A stretch of 64,000 nt of DNA, taken from Acetobacterium fimetarium (GTDB lineage Bacteria; Bacillota; Clostridia; Eubacteriales; Eubacteriaceae). The notes below the pieces were generated by a model. The model was not told where the DNA came from. It ran no database searches and saw nothing but the letters and a program-made list of their open reading frames with translations. Location of the stretch: positions 53,877 to 117,876 of the forward strand of contig NZ_WJBC01000009.1 in assembly GCF_014284475.1 (NCBI RefSeq). The letters run 5' to 3'. Below, piece by piece: positions 33,052-43,391 of the stretch (position 1 is its first letter; every line of letters begins with the position of its first letter). A program made the translations under genes and the position numbers.

Positions 33052-33921
33052 ATGAACTTTGAAATAGTAACAGATTCATCCGCCAATTTACCGGACGAAC
33101 TGATTGAAAAATATGATTTGCACATTTTGTCTCTTTTATACCGTATTGGCGATACTGAATATGAAAGTTATATCAGCGGCAAAAAAACTGATCTGACGGA
33201 ATTTTATACCAAAATGCGCAATAAGGAAGTGATTACAACCTCCTGCATGAGTTCTGGTTCCTGTCGCACCGTATTTGAAGCGATCCTTAAAAAAGGTCAA
33301 GACCTGCTCTATATCGGTTTTTCGTCAGCACTGAGTGCAACCTATCAGACCGGGTGTCAGGCTTTGGAAGAATTGAAGCTCGAATATCCGGACCGAAAAA
33401 TTTTATCGGTTGATACACTTGGCGCTTCGTTGGGGCAGGGCTTATTGGTAACCCATGCAGCAAGACTGCGTGAACAGGGAAATTCCATCGAGTTTGTATA
33501 TGACTGGCTGATGGAGAACAGATTGCACCTATGCCACTGGTTTACCGTCGATGATCTGTTTTTTTTGATGCGTGGTGGTAGAGTTTCGGCATCAAGCGCG
33601 CTGGTCGGAACGGTTCTCAGCATCAAGCCGGTGATGCATATGGATAATGGCGGCTATCTTATTCCGGTTTCAAAAGTGCGCGGAAGAAAAAATTCACTGC
33701 GTGCTTTGCTCGAACAAATGGAGAAAACGGCGATTCATCCCGAAAACCAGACCGTTTATATTTCGCATGGCGATTGTCTGGATGATGCGAATTATCTAGC
33801 CGACAAGATCCGCGAAAAATTCGGGACTCAGGATATTCTGATTCACCTGATTGAACCGGTGATTGGAGCACACTGTGGCCCCGGTACCGTCGCTCTGTTT
33901 TTTCTGGGAACAGAAAGATAG
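33052..33921 (+). CDS. DegV-family fatty-acid-binding protein
   Basis: 289 residues from ATG 33052 behind GGAG/GAGGG; the ATG at 33019 has no good site. DegV motifs: IVTDSSANLPDELI, TTSCMSSGS, IGFSSALSATYQT, SVDTLGASLGQGLLV and MRGGRVSASSALVGTVLSIKPV. Family members bind a fatty acid and can deliver it to a fatty-acid kinase. Single gene. Confidence 0.9.
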   Translation: MNFEIVTDSSANLPDELIEKYDLHILSLLYRIGDTEYESYISGKKTDLTEFYTKMRNKEVITTSCMSSGSCRTVFEAILKKGQDLLYIGFSSALSATYQTGCQALEELKLEYPDRKILSVDTLGASLGQGLLVTHAARLREQGNSIEFVYDWLMENRLHLCHWFTVDDLFFLMRGGRVSASSALVGTVLSIKPVMHMDNGGYLIPVSKVRGRKNSLRALLEQMEKTAIHPENQTVYISHGDCLDDANYLADKIREKFGTQDILIHLIEPVIGAHCGPGTVALFFLGTER

Positions 33922-33997
33922 ATGACAATAGAAATTGGATATAATAATTAAAAATCCGGAGATTTCAAGTTAGAGTTGAGAATTGAGGAGGTCTATT

Positions 33998-34867
33998 ATG
34001 TTTAATAAAATGGCAATTGTTTCTGAAATATCGACCGCTTTTCCTGAAATGATCAAGCGCATTGGCGGTTTGAAAGCACTGGGAACGAAAGAATGCCTGC
34101 TGGTGCAGTGCTTTAACCCCAAGGAAGTGGATGCCGGGATTTCGAAGTATTTGGATTTGATATCAATGTTTGAGGAAAATCTGAAAAAACAAAAGCAGAT
34201 CCTGACCGCACAGGGGTTCGAAGTTAAAACACGCATTATTTCCGGCACCCAGAAAAATGCAATCAACAGGATTGCAGTTGAGGAAGACTGTTCGGTAATC
34301 GTCATCAATTTCGAAAAACGCACGATGATGGGGGCACTGTTTTTTAATGGGGTTGCCAATAACATTGTCAATCACTCCAGTATCCCGGTCCTCCTGATCC
34401 GTGAGAACCGCAAATACGAAGATTTGCCGGCCCCAAAAGAACTGATCAATCACGTTCTTTTTTCAACGGACTTTTCAGAAAATGCGGACATCGCATTCCA
34501 GTATGTAAAAGAAATGGCCGGCTGCGGTGTTGCAAAAGTAACGCTTGTTCATGTCCAGGATCAGTCAAAAATTGAGCCCTATCTTTCGAGTCGACTATTG
34601 GAATTCAACAAAATTGATAAAGAGCGACTTGAAAAAATAAAAAATGAATTACTGACACTGGGCGACATCGAAGTGGATGTGCAAATCCCGTTTGGCGTGC
34701 CAACATCAGAGATTTTGAAAATTATCAATGAACAGAATATTTCACTCGTCGTGATGGGGACCCAGGGACGGGGCTTTGTCCGGGAAGTATTTGTGGGGAG
34801 TGTGAGTCACAATATTGCCAGAAATGCGCCGACTTCTGTTTTGCTGATCCCCGGAAATCGGGATTGA
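33998..34867 (+). CDS. Tandem universal stress protein
   Basis: 289 residues from ATG 33998, behind GAGGAGG. Two UspA domains. The second ends with GTQGRGFVREVFVGSVSHNIARNAPTSVLLIP, the ATP-binding G-2x-G-9x-GS pattern. The first ends FFNGVANNIVNHSSIPVLLIR without that full motif, so probably only one domain binds ATP. It is a cytoplasmic stress protein. A terminator follows. Confidence 0.88.
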   Translation: MFNKMAIVSEISTAFPEMIKRIGGLKALGTKECLLVQCFNPKEVDAGISKYLDLISMFEENLKKQKQILTAQGFEVKTRIISGTQKNAINRIAVEEDCSVIVINFEKRTMMGALFFNGVANNIVNHSSIPVLLIRENRKYEDLPAPKELINHVLFSTDFSENADIAFQYVKEMAGCGVAKVTLVHVQDQSKIEPYLSSRLLEFNKIDKERLEKIKNELLTLGDIEVDVQIPFGVPTSEILKIINEQNISLVVMGTQGRGFVREVFVGSVSHNIARNAPTSVLLIPGNRD

Positions 34868-34876
34868 TTATTTCTG

Positions 34877-34907
34877 AAACTTGATGTTTTGCGCATCAAG
34901 TTTTTTT
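34877..34907 (+). terminator. Intrinsic terminator after the UspA gene
   Basis: The stem AAACTTGATG/CATCAAGTTT (34877-34886 with 34894-34903) ends in a T run. Confidence 0.88.
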
Positions 34908-34921
34908 GATGCGATAAAATA

Positions 34922-34950
34922 TTCATAAAGTACCGGAATTGTGATAATAT
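34922..34950 (+). promoter_or_regulatory. Promoter before dprA
   Basis: TTCATA (34922-34927), 17 bases, TAATAT (34945-34950). Confidence 0.55.
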
Positions 34951-34984
34951 AGATATAAACGTTTTCAAGATGGGAGACTGAGAG

Positions 34985-36079
34985 ATGGAAGAGACACTTT
35001 ACTGGATCTGGTTTTTGGGGTTGGAAAAAATTTCGGTCAAACAAAAAAACCTGCTGTTGGACCGATTTGGTTCACCCCAATGTATTTATCCGATGAGCGG
35101 TGAATCACTGAAAAATACAAGCATTCTCAGAAAAGAAAATCTCGACTATTTTGAACAGTCCAAATCATTGGAAAAAGCGCATCGTTCGATGGACTATATT
35201 AAGGATAATGATATTCATCTGATGACCCGGGAAGATCCGCTCTTTCCCGAGGCGTTGCGAAATATTTATATGCCGCCGGTCGGCCTCTTTGCTAAAGGTG
35301 ATTTAGCGCTGTTGAAAGATTCGATAAAAATAGGCATTGTCGGATCCCGCAATCCAACGGTGCTGGGCAAAAAATATGCCCAGACATTCGCGAGTGCATT
35401 ATCGTCGGTTGGGATGACGGTTGTCAGCGGCCTGGCCGCCGGGATCGATGGACAGAGCCACTGGGGAAGTGTTGAGGAAATCGGTGGTACCATTGGCGTA
35501 TTGGGAACGGGAATTGACATTTGCTATCCCCGGTCGAATCAGAAATTATTTGATCGAATGGCTGAGAGAGCCTTGATTCTATCGGAGTTCGCGCTGGGTG
35601 CGAAGCCACTGCCGTATCACTTTCCACAACGGAACCGAATCATCAGCGGCTTATCCCAGGGAGTTCTTGTCATTGAAGCTCGAAAAAAAAGTGGCTCATT
35701 AATCACCGTCAATCATGCTCTGGAGCAAGGCAAGAATGTCTATGTGATACCGGGGGCGATCAGTGAATCGCAGTGGGCTGGCGGAAATCAGTTATTAAAG
35801 GAAGGTGCCAAGCTGGTGACCGTGCCCGAGGATATTCTGGAGGATTATATCGTGATCGATCAGCGCTCAAAAAAAGACCACGCCATTCAAACAGACGAAA
35901 GAATTCTGGAAAGTCCGGATGAACAACGTCTGTATACGCTGATAAAAAAAGGCTACCGGACCATTGATGAGCTCGTGGTCCAGTCGGAATTACCGGTCAA
36001 TACCGTCAACAGTCTGCTGACGATGATGGAAATTGCCGAAATTATCGAAGTAAAATATGGAAATATCGTTTTAGTTTAA
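34985..36079 (+). CDS. dprA: DNA-processing protein DprA
   Basis: 364 residues. An N-terminal SAM-like helical region is followed by a Rossmann domain with IGIVGSRNPTVLGKKYA, VSGLAAGIDGQSHWG, GVLGTGIDICYPRSN and FPQRNRIISGLSQGVLVIEA, and a C-terminal winged helix (TLIKKGYRTIDELVVQSELPVNTVNSLLTMME). It loads RecA onto incoming single-stranded DNA during transformation. It precedes topA, as in many Firmicutes. Confidence 0.95.
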   Translation: MEETLYWIWFLGLEKISVKQKNLLLDRFGSPQCIYPMSGESLKNTSILRKENLDYFEQSKSLEKAHRSMDYIKDNDIHLMTREDPLFPEALRNIYMPPVGLFAKGDLALLKDSIKIGIVGSRNPTVLGKKYAQTFASALSSVGMTVVSGLAAGIDGQSHWGSVEEIGGTIGVLGTGIDICYPRSNQKLFDRMAERALILSEFALGAKPLPYHFPQRNRIISGLSQGVLVIEARKKSGSLITVNHALEQGKNVYVIPGAISESQWAGGNQLLKEGAKLVTVPEDILEDYIVIDQRSKKDHAIQTDERILESPDEQRLYTLIKKGYRTIDELVVQSELPVNTVNSLLTMMEIAEIIEVKYGNIVLV

Positions 36080-36109
36080 GATACATCGGGTATATTTTAA
36101 GACATTCAT

Positions 36110-36138
36110 TTGTATTTAGCGTTCATTTTTGCTATAAT
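36110..36138 (+). promoter_or_regulatory. topA promoter
   Basis: TTGTAT (36110-36115), 17 bases, TATAAT (36133-36138). Confidence 0.75.
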
Positions 36139-36202
36139 GTGCCTGTTTACGTTAAAAAATCAATAAAAATCAAGATAGAGATATAGAAAAAGGAGGTATT
36201 CA

Positions 36203-38272
36203 ATGGGGAAAACGTTAGTGATTGTCGAATCACCGGCTAAGGCTAAAACAATTAAGAAATACCTGCCAAAAGGCTTTGAAGTTGAAGCAACTATGGGACA
36301 TGTGATCGATCTTCCCAAGAGTCGCATTGGTATTAATATAGAAGAGAATTTTGAACCGGAATACATAAAAATAAGAGGTAAAGCGCAGCTGCTGAAAAAA
36401 CTCAAAACGGCTGCCAATAAAGCGGACCAGGTCTATCTGGCAACTGACCCTGACCGCGAGGGCGAAGCGATCTCCTGGCATATGGCCAATTTTCTGGAGA
36501 TCGATTTAGAGACAAAATGCCGCATCGAATTTCATGAAATTACCAAAAAAGCTGTGAATGCAGCGATCGACAATAAACGAAACATTGATATTGACTTGGT
36601 TAACGCGCAGCAGGCCCGTCGTATTCTTGATCGGTTGGTTGGGTATTCGCTGAGTCCTTTTTTATGGAAAAAAGTAAAAAAAGGATTGAGCGGTGGCCGG
36701 GTTCAGTCCGTCGTCACCCGGATCATTGTCGATCGCGAAGAAGAGATCGCTGCTTTTGTTCCAGAAGAATACTGGAATCTTGATTTGCTGCTGAAAAAGG
36801 AAGACGACGAAAAGCAATTCATTTCGAAATTTTATTCCGAAGATGGCAAAAAGAAGACCATTGCCAACGTCGAAGAGGCGGTGCGATTAGAGCAGATTGT
36901 GTCGGAAAATGCAATTGTTGTCGACAACGTAAAAAAACGGACGCGAAAACAGAAACCGGCGCTCCCTTTCACCACCAGTACCCTGCAGCAGGAAGCCTAC
37001 AAGACCCTGGGGTTTACAACTCAGCGGACCATGCGCCTGGCGCAGCAGCTTTACGAAGGTGTTGAAATAAAGGGCAGCGGTTTGACCGGTCTGATCACCT
37101 ATCTTCGAACCGACTCCACGCGGATTGCGGATGAAGCGGTTGCCGAGAGCAAGGAATACATCGCCCAGCATTTTGGCGATAAATATCTGGGAACCGAGAA
37201 GAAGACAAGCAAGAAGAAGAATGTCCAGGATGCCCATGAGGCGATCCGGCCGTCATCGATCATGATCACTCCGGATATTGCCAGAGAATCGCTGGAAAAG
37301 GATCAGCATAAATTATACAAACTGATTTGGGAAAGACTGATCTGCAGTCAGATGGCCGATGCGGAGTATTATGTGACCGATGTGGATGTCGCCTGCGGCA
37401 ACCTGATTTTTAAAACCAAAGGTGAAACCCAGAAATTCGATGGCTTCACCAGAGTCGGCAAAAACAGCGGTAAAGATAATGACAGCATCCTGCCGGAGCT
37501 GGCCGTTGGCGATCCGTTGATCCGTTTAAAAACGACCAAAGACCAGAAATTCACCAAGCCGCCGGCGCGTTATACCGAAGCATCGTTGGTCAAAATTCTG
37601 GAAGAAAAAGGGATTGGCCGACCCAGTACCTATGCGCCAACCATTGCCACCATTAAAAACCGTGATTATGTTGAAGTGGAGGATAAGCACTTCAAACCAA
37701 CGGAGTTGGGGGTGACCGTGACCAAGCTGATGAAAGAATATTTCAAGGATGTTGTCAACATTTCGTTTACGGCCGAAATGGAGGACCGTCTGGACTCGGT
37801 TGCGGAAGGTAAAAACAACTGGAAAGATATTTTAAAGAATTTTTACACTGGATTCGAAAAAGATCTTTCCAATGCGCAGGAAAAGGCGGAGTCGGTCATC
37901 ATCGCGGATCCTGAATCAGACGAAGATTGTGAACTGTGCGGTCGCCGGATGGTGATCAAAAAAGGAAAATATGGAAAATTCCTGGCCTGTCCCGGCTTTC
38001 CCGAATGCAAGAATACCAAACCCTATTTTGAAAAGACCGGTGGAATTTGCTCGATCTGCGGCGGTGATATCGTCAAAAGAATGTCTAAAACCGGCAGAAC
38101 GTTTTACTCCTGCAGTAATTACCCGGATTGCGACTATATGAACTGGGATCTGCCGATTCCGGAAAAATGTCCACAATGCGGATCGACACTGTTTCAAAAA
38201 GGACTGGGCAAACGCAAGAAAATCTACTGCGATAAGCAGGATTGCGGATACATCGCCCCGGCCGGGGAATAA
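36203..38272 (+). CDS. topA: DNA topoisomerase I
   Basis: 689 residues. Toprim domain (LVIVESPAKAKTIKKYL, then ATDPDREGEAISWH), active-site Tyr near 298 in LITYLRTDSTRI, and three C-terminal zinc-finger units (CELCGRRM, CSICGGDI, CPQCGSTL, each paired with a later Cys pair). It relaxes negative supercoils. Full length. The ribosome binding site AGGAGG is correctly spaced. Confidence 0.97.
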   Translation: MGKTLVIVESPAKAKTIKKYLPKGFEVEATMGHVIDLPKSRIGINIEENFEPEYIKIRGKAQLLKKLKTAANKADQVYLATDPDREGEAISWHMANFLEIDLETKCRIEFHEITKKAVNAAIDNKRNIDIDLVNAQQARRILDRLVGYSLSPFLWKKVKKGLSGGRVQSVVTRIIVDREEEIAAFVPEEYWNLDLLLKKEDDEKQFISKFYSEDGKKKTIANVEEAVRLEQIVSENAIVVDNVKKRTRKQKPALPFTTSTLQQEAYKTLGFTTQRTMRLAQQLYEGVEIKGSGLTGLITYLRTDSTRIADEAVAESKEYIAQHFGDKYLGTEKKTSKKKNVQDAHEAIRPSSIMITPDIARESLEKDQHKLYKLIWERLICSQMADAEYYVTDVDVACGNLIFKTKGETQKFDGFTRVGKNSGKDNDSILPELAVGDPLIRLKTTKDQKFTKPPARYTEASLVKILEEKGIGRPSTYAPTIATIKNRDYVEVEDKHFKPTELGVTVTKLMKEYFKDVVNISFTAEMEDRLDSVAEGKNNWKDILKNFYTGFEKDLSNAQEKAESVIIADPESDEDCELCGRRMVIKKGKYGKFLACPGFPECKNTKPYFEKTGGICSICGGDIVKRMSKTGRTFYSCSNYPDCDYMNWDLPIPEKCPQCGSTLFQKGLGKRKKIYCDKQDCGYIAPAGE

Positions 38273-38301
38273 TAAATCAATGAAAGAAAGCGAGATATAA
38301 A

Positions 38302-38832
38302 ATGTTTCATGCAACGACAATAGTTGGAATACGTCATAATGGCGAGGTTGCCATCGCGGGAGACGGTCAGGTTACCATGGGTGAAAATATCATTATGAAA
38401 AACACCGCCACAAAGATCCGCAAAATTTATCACGATGAAATTCTGGTTGGCTTTGCCGGCTCGGTTGCTGACGCCTTCACTTTATGCGAGAAATTCGAGC
38501 AGATGGTGGAGCGATACAATGGGAATTTGCGACGTGCAGCGATTGAACTGGCTAAGGAATGGCGCTCGGATAAGGTGCTGCGAAAGCTTGAGGCCCTGCT
38601 GATCGTCATGGATAAAACCGAAACGCTGGTCTTGTCAGGGACTGGTGAAGTCATTGAACCGGATGACGATGTTGCTGCAATCGGTTCAGGCGGTTCCTAT
38701 GCGCTTTCAGCGGCCCGGGCGTTAAAAAAACACTCAAGTCTCAGCGCCCGGGAAATGGCTTTCGAGTCACTGAAAATTGCATCTGAAATCTGCGTTTTCA
38801 CGAATAATAATATTTCTGTAGAAGTATTATAG
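38302..38832 (+). CDS. hslV: HslV (ClpQ) protease subunit
   Basis: 176 residues. [26 protein letters not shown] is the N-terminal nucleophile region, followed by [31 protein letters not shown] and [17 protein letters not shown]. It forms the proteolytic core of the HslUV complex. It lies 29 bases after topA and 17 before hslU. The Firmicute-type extra residues before the catalytic Thr are present. Confidence 0.95.
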   Translation: MFHATTIVGIRHNGEVAIAGDGQVTMGENIIMKNTATKIRKIYHDEILVGFAGSVADAFTLCEKFEQMVERYNGNLRRAAIELAKEWRSDKVLRKLEALLIVMDKTETLVLSGTGEVIEPDDDVAAIGSGGSYALSAARALKKHSSLSAREMAFESLKIASEICVFTNNNISVEVL

Positions 38833-38849
38833 AAATGGAAGAATAAGTG

Positions 38850-40256
38850 ATGAAAGAATTAACACCAAAAAAAATAGTCGCTGAACTGAATCGTTACATT
38901 ATCGGACAGGGCGCAGCCAAAAAAGCCGTGGCGGTGGCGCTACGAAACCGCTACCGAAGAACGCTGCTGCCACCGGAATTGATCGATGAGTTTACCCCCA
39001 AGAATATTATTTTAGTGGGGCCTACCGGCGTGGGAAAAACGGAAATTGCCCGACGCATGGCAAAGCTCATCAAAGCGCCGTTTATCAAGGTGGAGGCAAC
39101 CAAGTTTACGGAAGTCGGTTATGTTGGTAGAGACGTCGAATCGATGATCCGGGATCTGGTGAGCACCTCGATCCGCAATGTGCAACAGGAAAAAATGAAA
39201 GAAGTCTATTCAGAAGCCGAACAGAATGTCAACAAGATCATTCTCGATATTCTGGTGCCATCCAAAAAAATAAAAGAGACGCTGAAAACGCCCTTTGATT
39301 TGTTCATGAAACCGAGCCAGCCAGCCGCACCCGTACAAGCTGAGCTGGCGGGTGATGCCGAAAAAGAACAGACCCGAAAAGAAAAAAGAGAATCTCTCGC
39401 CAAAGAACTTGCGGAAGGCCGATTGGAGGACCAAATCATTGAAATTGAAGTCGATGACGATGGCTCAAAAACAATCGGGATCATGCAGGGGATGAACAAC
39501 GACAGTATGTCGTTTAATATGGGCGATATTTTCGGTGACATGCTGCCGCAAAAAAAGAAAAAGAAAACGGTGCCGATTAAAGAAGCACGAAAAATCCTGA
39601 TCAACCAGGAAGCGCAGAAGCTGATCGATATGGATCAGGTTCAGGAAATCGGCGTCAAGGAAGCGGAGCAGAACGGCATCATTTTTATTGACGAAATCGA
39701 TAAAATAATCGGCAATGGCAGCAACCACGGACCGGATGTATCACGAGAAGGTGTCCAGCGGGATATCTTGCCAATTGTCGAAGGCAGCACCGTCAACACC
39801 AAATATGGCCCGGTTAAAACCGATTATATGCTCTTTATTGGCGCTGGGGCTTTTCATGTGTCCAAGATATCAGATATGATTCCGGAACTGCAGGGACGCT
39901 TCCCGATTAATGTTTCGCTGGATAGCCTGACCGAAGAAGACTTTATTGAAATCCTGATGAATACTGAAAATTCAGCCATCAAGCAGTATCAGGAGCTGAT
40001 CCGCACGGAAGACGTTAATCTGATCATTGAAGAGGATGCGATCCGGCATATTGCAAAGATTGCCTTTCTGCAGAATGAAGAAGAGGAAAACATCGGCGCC
40101 AGACGCCTTCATACCGTCATGGAAAAGCTGCTGGAAGAAATCTCTTTTTATGCATCCGATTATGAACAGGAAGATTTTGTAATCAACAAAGATTATGTCG
40201 AGCGAATTTTCAATATCGCCGAAAAACGGGAAAATTATCAGAAGTATTTACTTTAA
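38850..40256 (+). CDS. hslU: HslU (ClpY) ATPase subunit
   Basis: 468 residues from ATG 38850 (GTG 38847 is possible). LTPKKIVAELNRYIIGQGAAKKAVAVALRNRYRR, Walker A GPTGVGKTEIARR, the pore motif KFTEVGYVGRDVES, an inserted I-domain, Walker B IIFIDEIDKI and C-terminal sensor GARRLHTVMEKLLEEISF. It unfolds substrates for HslV. CodY, which often follows in Bacilli, is absent; rpsB comes next. Confidence 0.96.
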   Translation: MKELTPKKIVAELNRYIIGQGAAKKAVAVALRNRYRRTLLPPELIDEFTPKNIILVGPTGVGKTEIARRMAKLIKAPFIKVEATKFTEVGYVGRDVESMIRDLVSTSIRNVQQEKMKEVYSEAEQNVNKIILDILVPSKKIKETLKTPFDLFMKPSQPAAPVQAELAGDAEKEQTRKEKRESLAKELAEGRLEDQIIEIEVDDDGSKTIGIMQGMNNDSMSFNMGDIFGDMLPQKKKKKTVPIKEARKILINQEAQKLIDMDQVQEIGVKEAEQNGIIFIDEIDKIIGNGSNHGPDVSREGVQRDILPIVEGSTVNTKYGPVKTDYMLFIGAGAFHVSKISDMIPELQGRFPINVSLDSLTEEDFIEILMNTENSAIKQYQELIRTEDVNLIIEEDAIRHIAKIAFLQNEEEENIGARRLHTVMEKLLEEISFYASDYEQEDFVINKDYVERIFNIAEKRENYQKYLL

Positions 40257-40292
40257 ATTATTTGTTTTAATATTTAAGATAAATGAAAAAAC

Positions 40293-40321
40293 TTGCATAA
40301 AGAGTTTGAATGTGCTATTAT
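40293..40321 (+). promoter_or_regulatory. rpsB-tsf promoter
   Basis: TTGCAT (40293-40298), 17 bases, TATTAT (40316-40321). Confidence 0.75.
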
Positions 40322-40341
40322 AAGCAAGTATGTATTACACA

Positions 40342-40401
40342 CATTCCCCGAGAGACATCAGGTGCCTGTTTTCAGGTCGATGATCTTAATTGACGGGAAT
40401 G
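40342..40401 (+). promoter_or_regulatory. Structured 5' leader of rpsB
   Basis: CATTCCC (40342-40348) pairs with GGGAATG (40395-40401), closing a 46-base interior with a second stem (CATC...GATG region around GGTGCCTGTTTTCAGG). Position and form match autoregulatory leaders of ribosomal protein S2 operons. The ribosome binding site for rpsB lies just downstream. Confidence 0.55.
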
Positions 40402-40428
40402 GAGGAAAAACCAAGGAGGAATAAGATT

Positions 40429-41250
40429 ATGGCATGTGTTTCGATGAAACAGTTATTGGAAGCAGGGGTGCATTTTGGACACCAGACAAGAAGATGGAAT
40501 CCAAAAATGGCACCATACATTTTCACAGAAAGAAACGGAATTTACATCATTGATTTGCAGCAAACGGTAAAAAGAATTGAGAAAGCATATAATTTCGTCA
40601 AGGAATTATCGGCTAACGGCGAAGAGATTCTTTTCGTTGGAACAAAGAAACAAGCTCAAACCAGTATCGAAAGAGAAGCAAAACGTAGTGGTAGCTACTG
40701 TGTAAATCACCGTTGGTTAGGTGGAACTTTAACAAACTTCCAGACAATCAGCAAACGAATTGATCGTTTAAATGAATTGGAACAGATGGAAGAAGATGGC
40801 ACATTTGATCTTCTGCCTAAAAAAGAAGTTATTAAATTAAAACGCGATAGAGAAAAATTGCAGAAATTCCTGGGCGGCATCAAAGACATGAAGGGTGTAC
40901 CAGGCGCGATTTTTGTTATTGATACAAAGAAAGAAAGAATTGCAATCGCCGAAGCAAAAAAATTAGGGATTCCCATTATCGGAATCGTTGATACCAACTG
41001 CGACCCAGACGAAATAGATTATATCATTCCAGGTAACGATGATGCGATCCGTGCAGTTGCCCTGATCTTGTCTGTTGTTTCAGATGCGATCATCGAAGGC
41101 CGTCAGGGAGAACAAATCGAAGAAGAAATTGAAGTTGCACCAGTTGTAGCTGAAGAAGTTGAAGTAAAAGCTGAAGTTGTTGTTGAAACAGCCCCAGTTG
41201 CTGAAACAGCAACAGTTACCGAAGCCGCAACTGTTACTGAAGCAGAATAA
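40429..41250 (+). CDS. rpsB: 30S ribosomal protein S2
   Basis: 273 residues from ATG 40429 behind [48 protein letters not shown] and the later [30 protein letters not shown] are diagnostic. An added Glu/Val/Ala/Thr-rich tail (about 235-273) with a duplicated ATVTEA unit exceeds the usual S2 end. It is cotranscribed with tsf. Confidence 0.97.
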   Translation: MACVSMKQLLEAGVHFGHQTRRWNPKMAPYIFTERNGIYIIDLQQTVKRIEKAYNFVKELSANGEEILFVGTKKQAQTSIEREAKRSGSYCVNHRWLGGTLTNFQTISKRIDRLNELEQMEEDGTFDLLPKKEVIKLKRDREKLQKFLGGIKDMKGVPGAIFVIDTKKERIAIAEAKKLGIPIIGIVDTNCDPDEIDYIIPGNDDAIRAVALILSVVSDAIIEGRQGEQIEEEIEVAPVVAEEVEVKAEVVVETAPVAETATVTEAATVTEAE

Positions 41251-41281
41251 TTTTAATTAAAGACTTACCAGGAGGATAAAC

Positions 41282-41926
41282 GTGGACGCAAAATTAGTAA
41301 AAGAATTAAGAGCCAAAAGTGGCGCCGGTATGATGGACTGCAAGAAAGCGCTAGTGGAAACTGATGGAAACATTGAAGAAGCTATGGTTTTGTTGAGAGA
41401 AAAAGGACTGGCAGCAACCAACAAAAAGTCAGGACGGATTGCAGCTGAAGGCATCGTTGAATCATATATACATATGGGCGGAAAAATCGGTGTTTTGGTT
41501 GAAGTAAACTGTGAAACAGACTTTGTTGCGAAAAACGAAGGATTTAAAAGCTTCGTAAAAGATGTTGCAATGCATATTGCAGCCAGCAATCCTTTGTATG
41601 TAACAAAAGAAGAAGTACCAGCTGAAGAAATTGAAAAAGAAAAAGAAATTCTTCGCGTACAAGCTTTGAATGAAGGAAAACCTGAAAAAATCATTGAAAA
41701 AATGGTTGAAGGACGGATCAGCAAGTTCTATAAAGAAATTTGCCTGTTAGAGCAACCTTTTGTGAAGAATCCGGATATGACCATTGAGGATTTGGTAAAA
41801 GAACAAATCATGAGCATTGGCGAGAACGTAAAAATCAGACGATTTGCTCGTTTCCAAATGGGCGAAGGTCTTGAGAAAAAGGAAGAAAACTTTGCAGAGG
41901 AAGTTGCAAAACAAATTAAAGCATAA
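41282..41926 (+). CDS. tsf: Elongation factor Ts
   Basis: 214 residues, GTG start behind [46 protein letters not shown] (UBA domain) and [18 protein letters not shown] (dimerisation core) are clear. It exchanges nucleotide on EF-Tu. It is of the short form with a single core subdomain, as in several Clostridia and Thermus, rather than a truncation. Confidence 0.95.
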   Translation: MDAKLVKELRAKSGAGMMDCKKALVETDGNIEEAMVLLREKGLAATNKKSGRIAAEGIVESYIHMGGKIGVLVEVNCETDFVAKNEGFKSFVKDVAMHIAASNPLYVTKEEVPAEEIEKEKEILRVQALNEGKPEKIIEKMVEGRISKFYKEICLLEQPFVKNPDMTIEDLVKEQIMSIGENVKIRRFARFQMGEGLEKKEENFAEEVAKQIKA

Positions 41927-41933
41927 ACTCTTA

Positions 41934-41960
41934 AAAGAACACATTCGTGTTCTTTTTTTA
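41934..41960 (+). terminator. Intrinsic terminator after tsf
   Basis: AAGAACAC/GTGTTCTT stem with an ATTC loop and a T run. Confidence 0.9.
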
Positions 41961-41972
41961 CAGTTGATGGCG

Positions 41973-42001
41973 TTGTGAATTTAAGATAATTACGATATAA
42001 T
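41973..42001 (+). promoter_or_regulatory. pyrH-frr promoter
   Basis: TTGTGA (41973-41978), 17 bases, TATAAT (41996-42001). Confidence 0.75.
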
Positions 42002-42027
42002 GAACGAAAAGGAAAGGGGGAATTTTT

Positions 42028-42738
42028 TTGGAACCAAAATACAAACGTGTAATCATAAAATTAAGTGGGGAAGCATTGGCCGGCAATGCCGGTCACGGAA
42101 TCGATACACCAACGATTGAAACCATCTGTCGACAGATCAAAGAAGTGTTTGAATTAGGCGTAGAGATTGCCATTGTCGTCGGTGGCGGCAATTTTTGGCG
42201 AGGCCGCAGTGGAGAAGGCATGGATAAATCAACGGCGGATTATATGGGAATGCTGGCAACCTGTATCAATGCCCTCGGACTCCAGGACGTGCTCGAAGAG
42301 ATGGGCGTTCCGGTCCGTGTTCAAACCGCCATTGAAATGAAACAAATTGCGGAACCATATATTCGACGAAAAGCAATTCGACATCTCGAAAAAAGAAGAA
42401 TTGTCATCTTTGCTGCAGGTACCGGGAATCCCTTTTTTACAACGGATACAACGGCTGCGTTAAGAGCAGCGGAAATTGATGCCGAAATTATTTTACTGGC
42501 AAAAAGCATTGATGCGGTGTACGATTCAGATCCGCTAATCAATCCGAATGCAAAAAGATATACCGAATTATCATACATTGATGTCCTGAACAAAGGCCTT
42601 AAAGTCATGGATTCAACGGCAACATCATTGTGTATGGACAATCACATTCCCATTCTCGTGTTTGGTTTAAACGAACCGGAAAATATTTTGCGCGCCGTTA
42701 TGGGCGAAAAAATTGGAACAATAGTTCAGGAGGTGTAG
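42028..42738 (+). CDS. pyrH: UMP kinase
   Basis: 236 residues, TTG start behind GGAAAGGGGG. Amino-acid-kinase fold with [41 protein letters not shown] and [24 protein letters not shown]. It phosphorylates UMP to UDP. It lies 3 bases before frr. Confidence 0.96.
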   Translation: MEPKYKRVIIKLSGEALAGNAGHGIDTPTIETICRQIKEVFELGVEIAIVVGGGNFWRGRSGEGMDKSTADYMGMLATCINALGLQDVLEEMGVPVRVQTAIEMKQIAEPYIRRKAIRHLEKRRIVIFAAGTGNPFFTTDTTAALRAAEIDAEIILLAKSIDAVYDSDPLINPNAKRYTELSYIDVLNKGLKVMDSTATSLCMDNHIPILVFGLNEPENILRAVMGEKIGTIVQEV

Positions 42739-42741
42739 AAG

Positions 42742-43299
42742 ATGGTAAATGAGATCAAAGCAACCACAAATGAAAAGATGGAAAAAGCGCTGAAGAGTTT
42801 AAATGAAAGTCTGGGCAGCTTAAGAGCTGGTCGGGCAAATCCCCGGATACTCGATAAAGTGATGGTTGATTACTACGGCTCGCCGACTGGATTAAACCAG
42901 CTTGCCAATATCAGCACGCCAGAAGCGAGAATGATTGTCGTTCAGCCCTATGATGCAACGGCAATAGCGGCCATCGAAAAAGGAATCATCAAATCGGATC
43001 TGGGCTTTAACCCTTCCAACGATGGAAAAATCATTCGCCTGCTGATTCCTCAGCTGACGGAAGAACGTCGAAAAGACCTGGTAAAACTGGTTAAAAAATA
43101 TGGCGAGGAATGTAAAGTGGCAATCCGTAATATCCGCCGACATGCCATTCAGGATTTAAAAGACAGCCAAAAGGAAGGGCTGATCACCGAAGATGATTTA
43201 AAACAGGGTGAGAAGGAAATCCAGAGAGTAACGGATGACGAGATTAAAAACGTTGAACGGATTCTAAAAGACAAAGAAACTGAAATTTTAGAAGTTTAA
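42742..43299 (+). CDS. frr: Ribosome recycling factor
   Basis: 185 residues. EKALKSLNESLGSLRAGRANPRILDKVMVDYYGSPTGLNQLANIS and LTEERRKDLVKLVKKYGEECKVAIRNIRR are typical. It splits post-termination ribosomes with EF-G. The usual clostridial followers (uppS, cdsA, dxr, polC) are not present here. Confidence 0.96.
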   Translation: MVNEIKATTNEKMEKALKSLNESLGSLRAGRANPRILDKVMVDYYGSPTGLNQLANISTPEARMIVVQPYDATAIAAIEKGIIKSDLGFNPSNDGKIIRLLIPQLTEERRKDLVKLVKKYGEECKVAIRNIRRHAIQDLKDSQKEGLITEDDLKQGEKEIQRVTDDEIKNVERILKDKETEILEV

Positions 43300-43356
43300 T
43301 TGTTTTTTCGAAAGATGAATTTTTTAATTGTTTATTCAATTAAATAGTATTTCATT

Positions 43357-43390
43357 AAGAGTGGGGCGACCCACTCTTAACTATTTTTTA
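43357..43390 (+). terminator. Intrinsic terminator after frr
   Basis: AAGAGTGGG/CCCACTCTT stem with a GCGA loop, then AACTATTTTTT. Confidence 0.85.
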
Positions 43391-43391
43391 A

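Noticed and set aside
41282..41926. tsf as a truncated gene
   Set aside because: At 214 residues it is short, but both ends and the core are intact and short EF-Ts forms are normal in some lineages.
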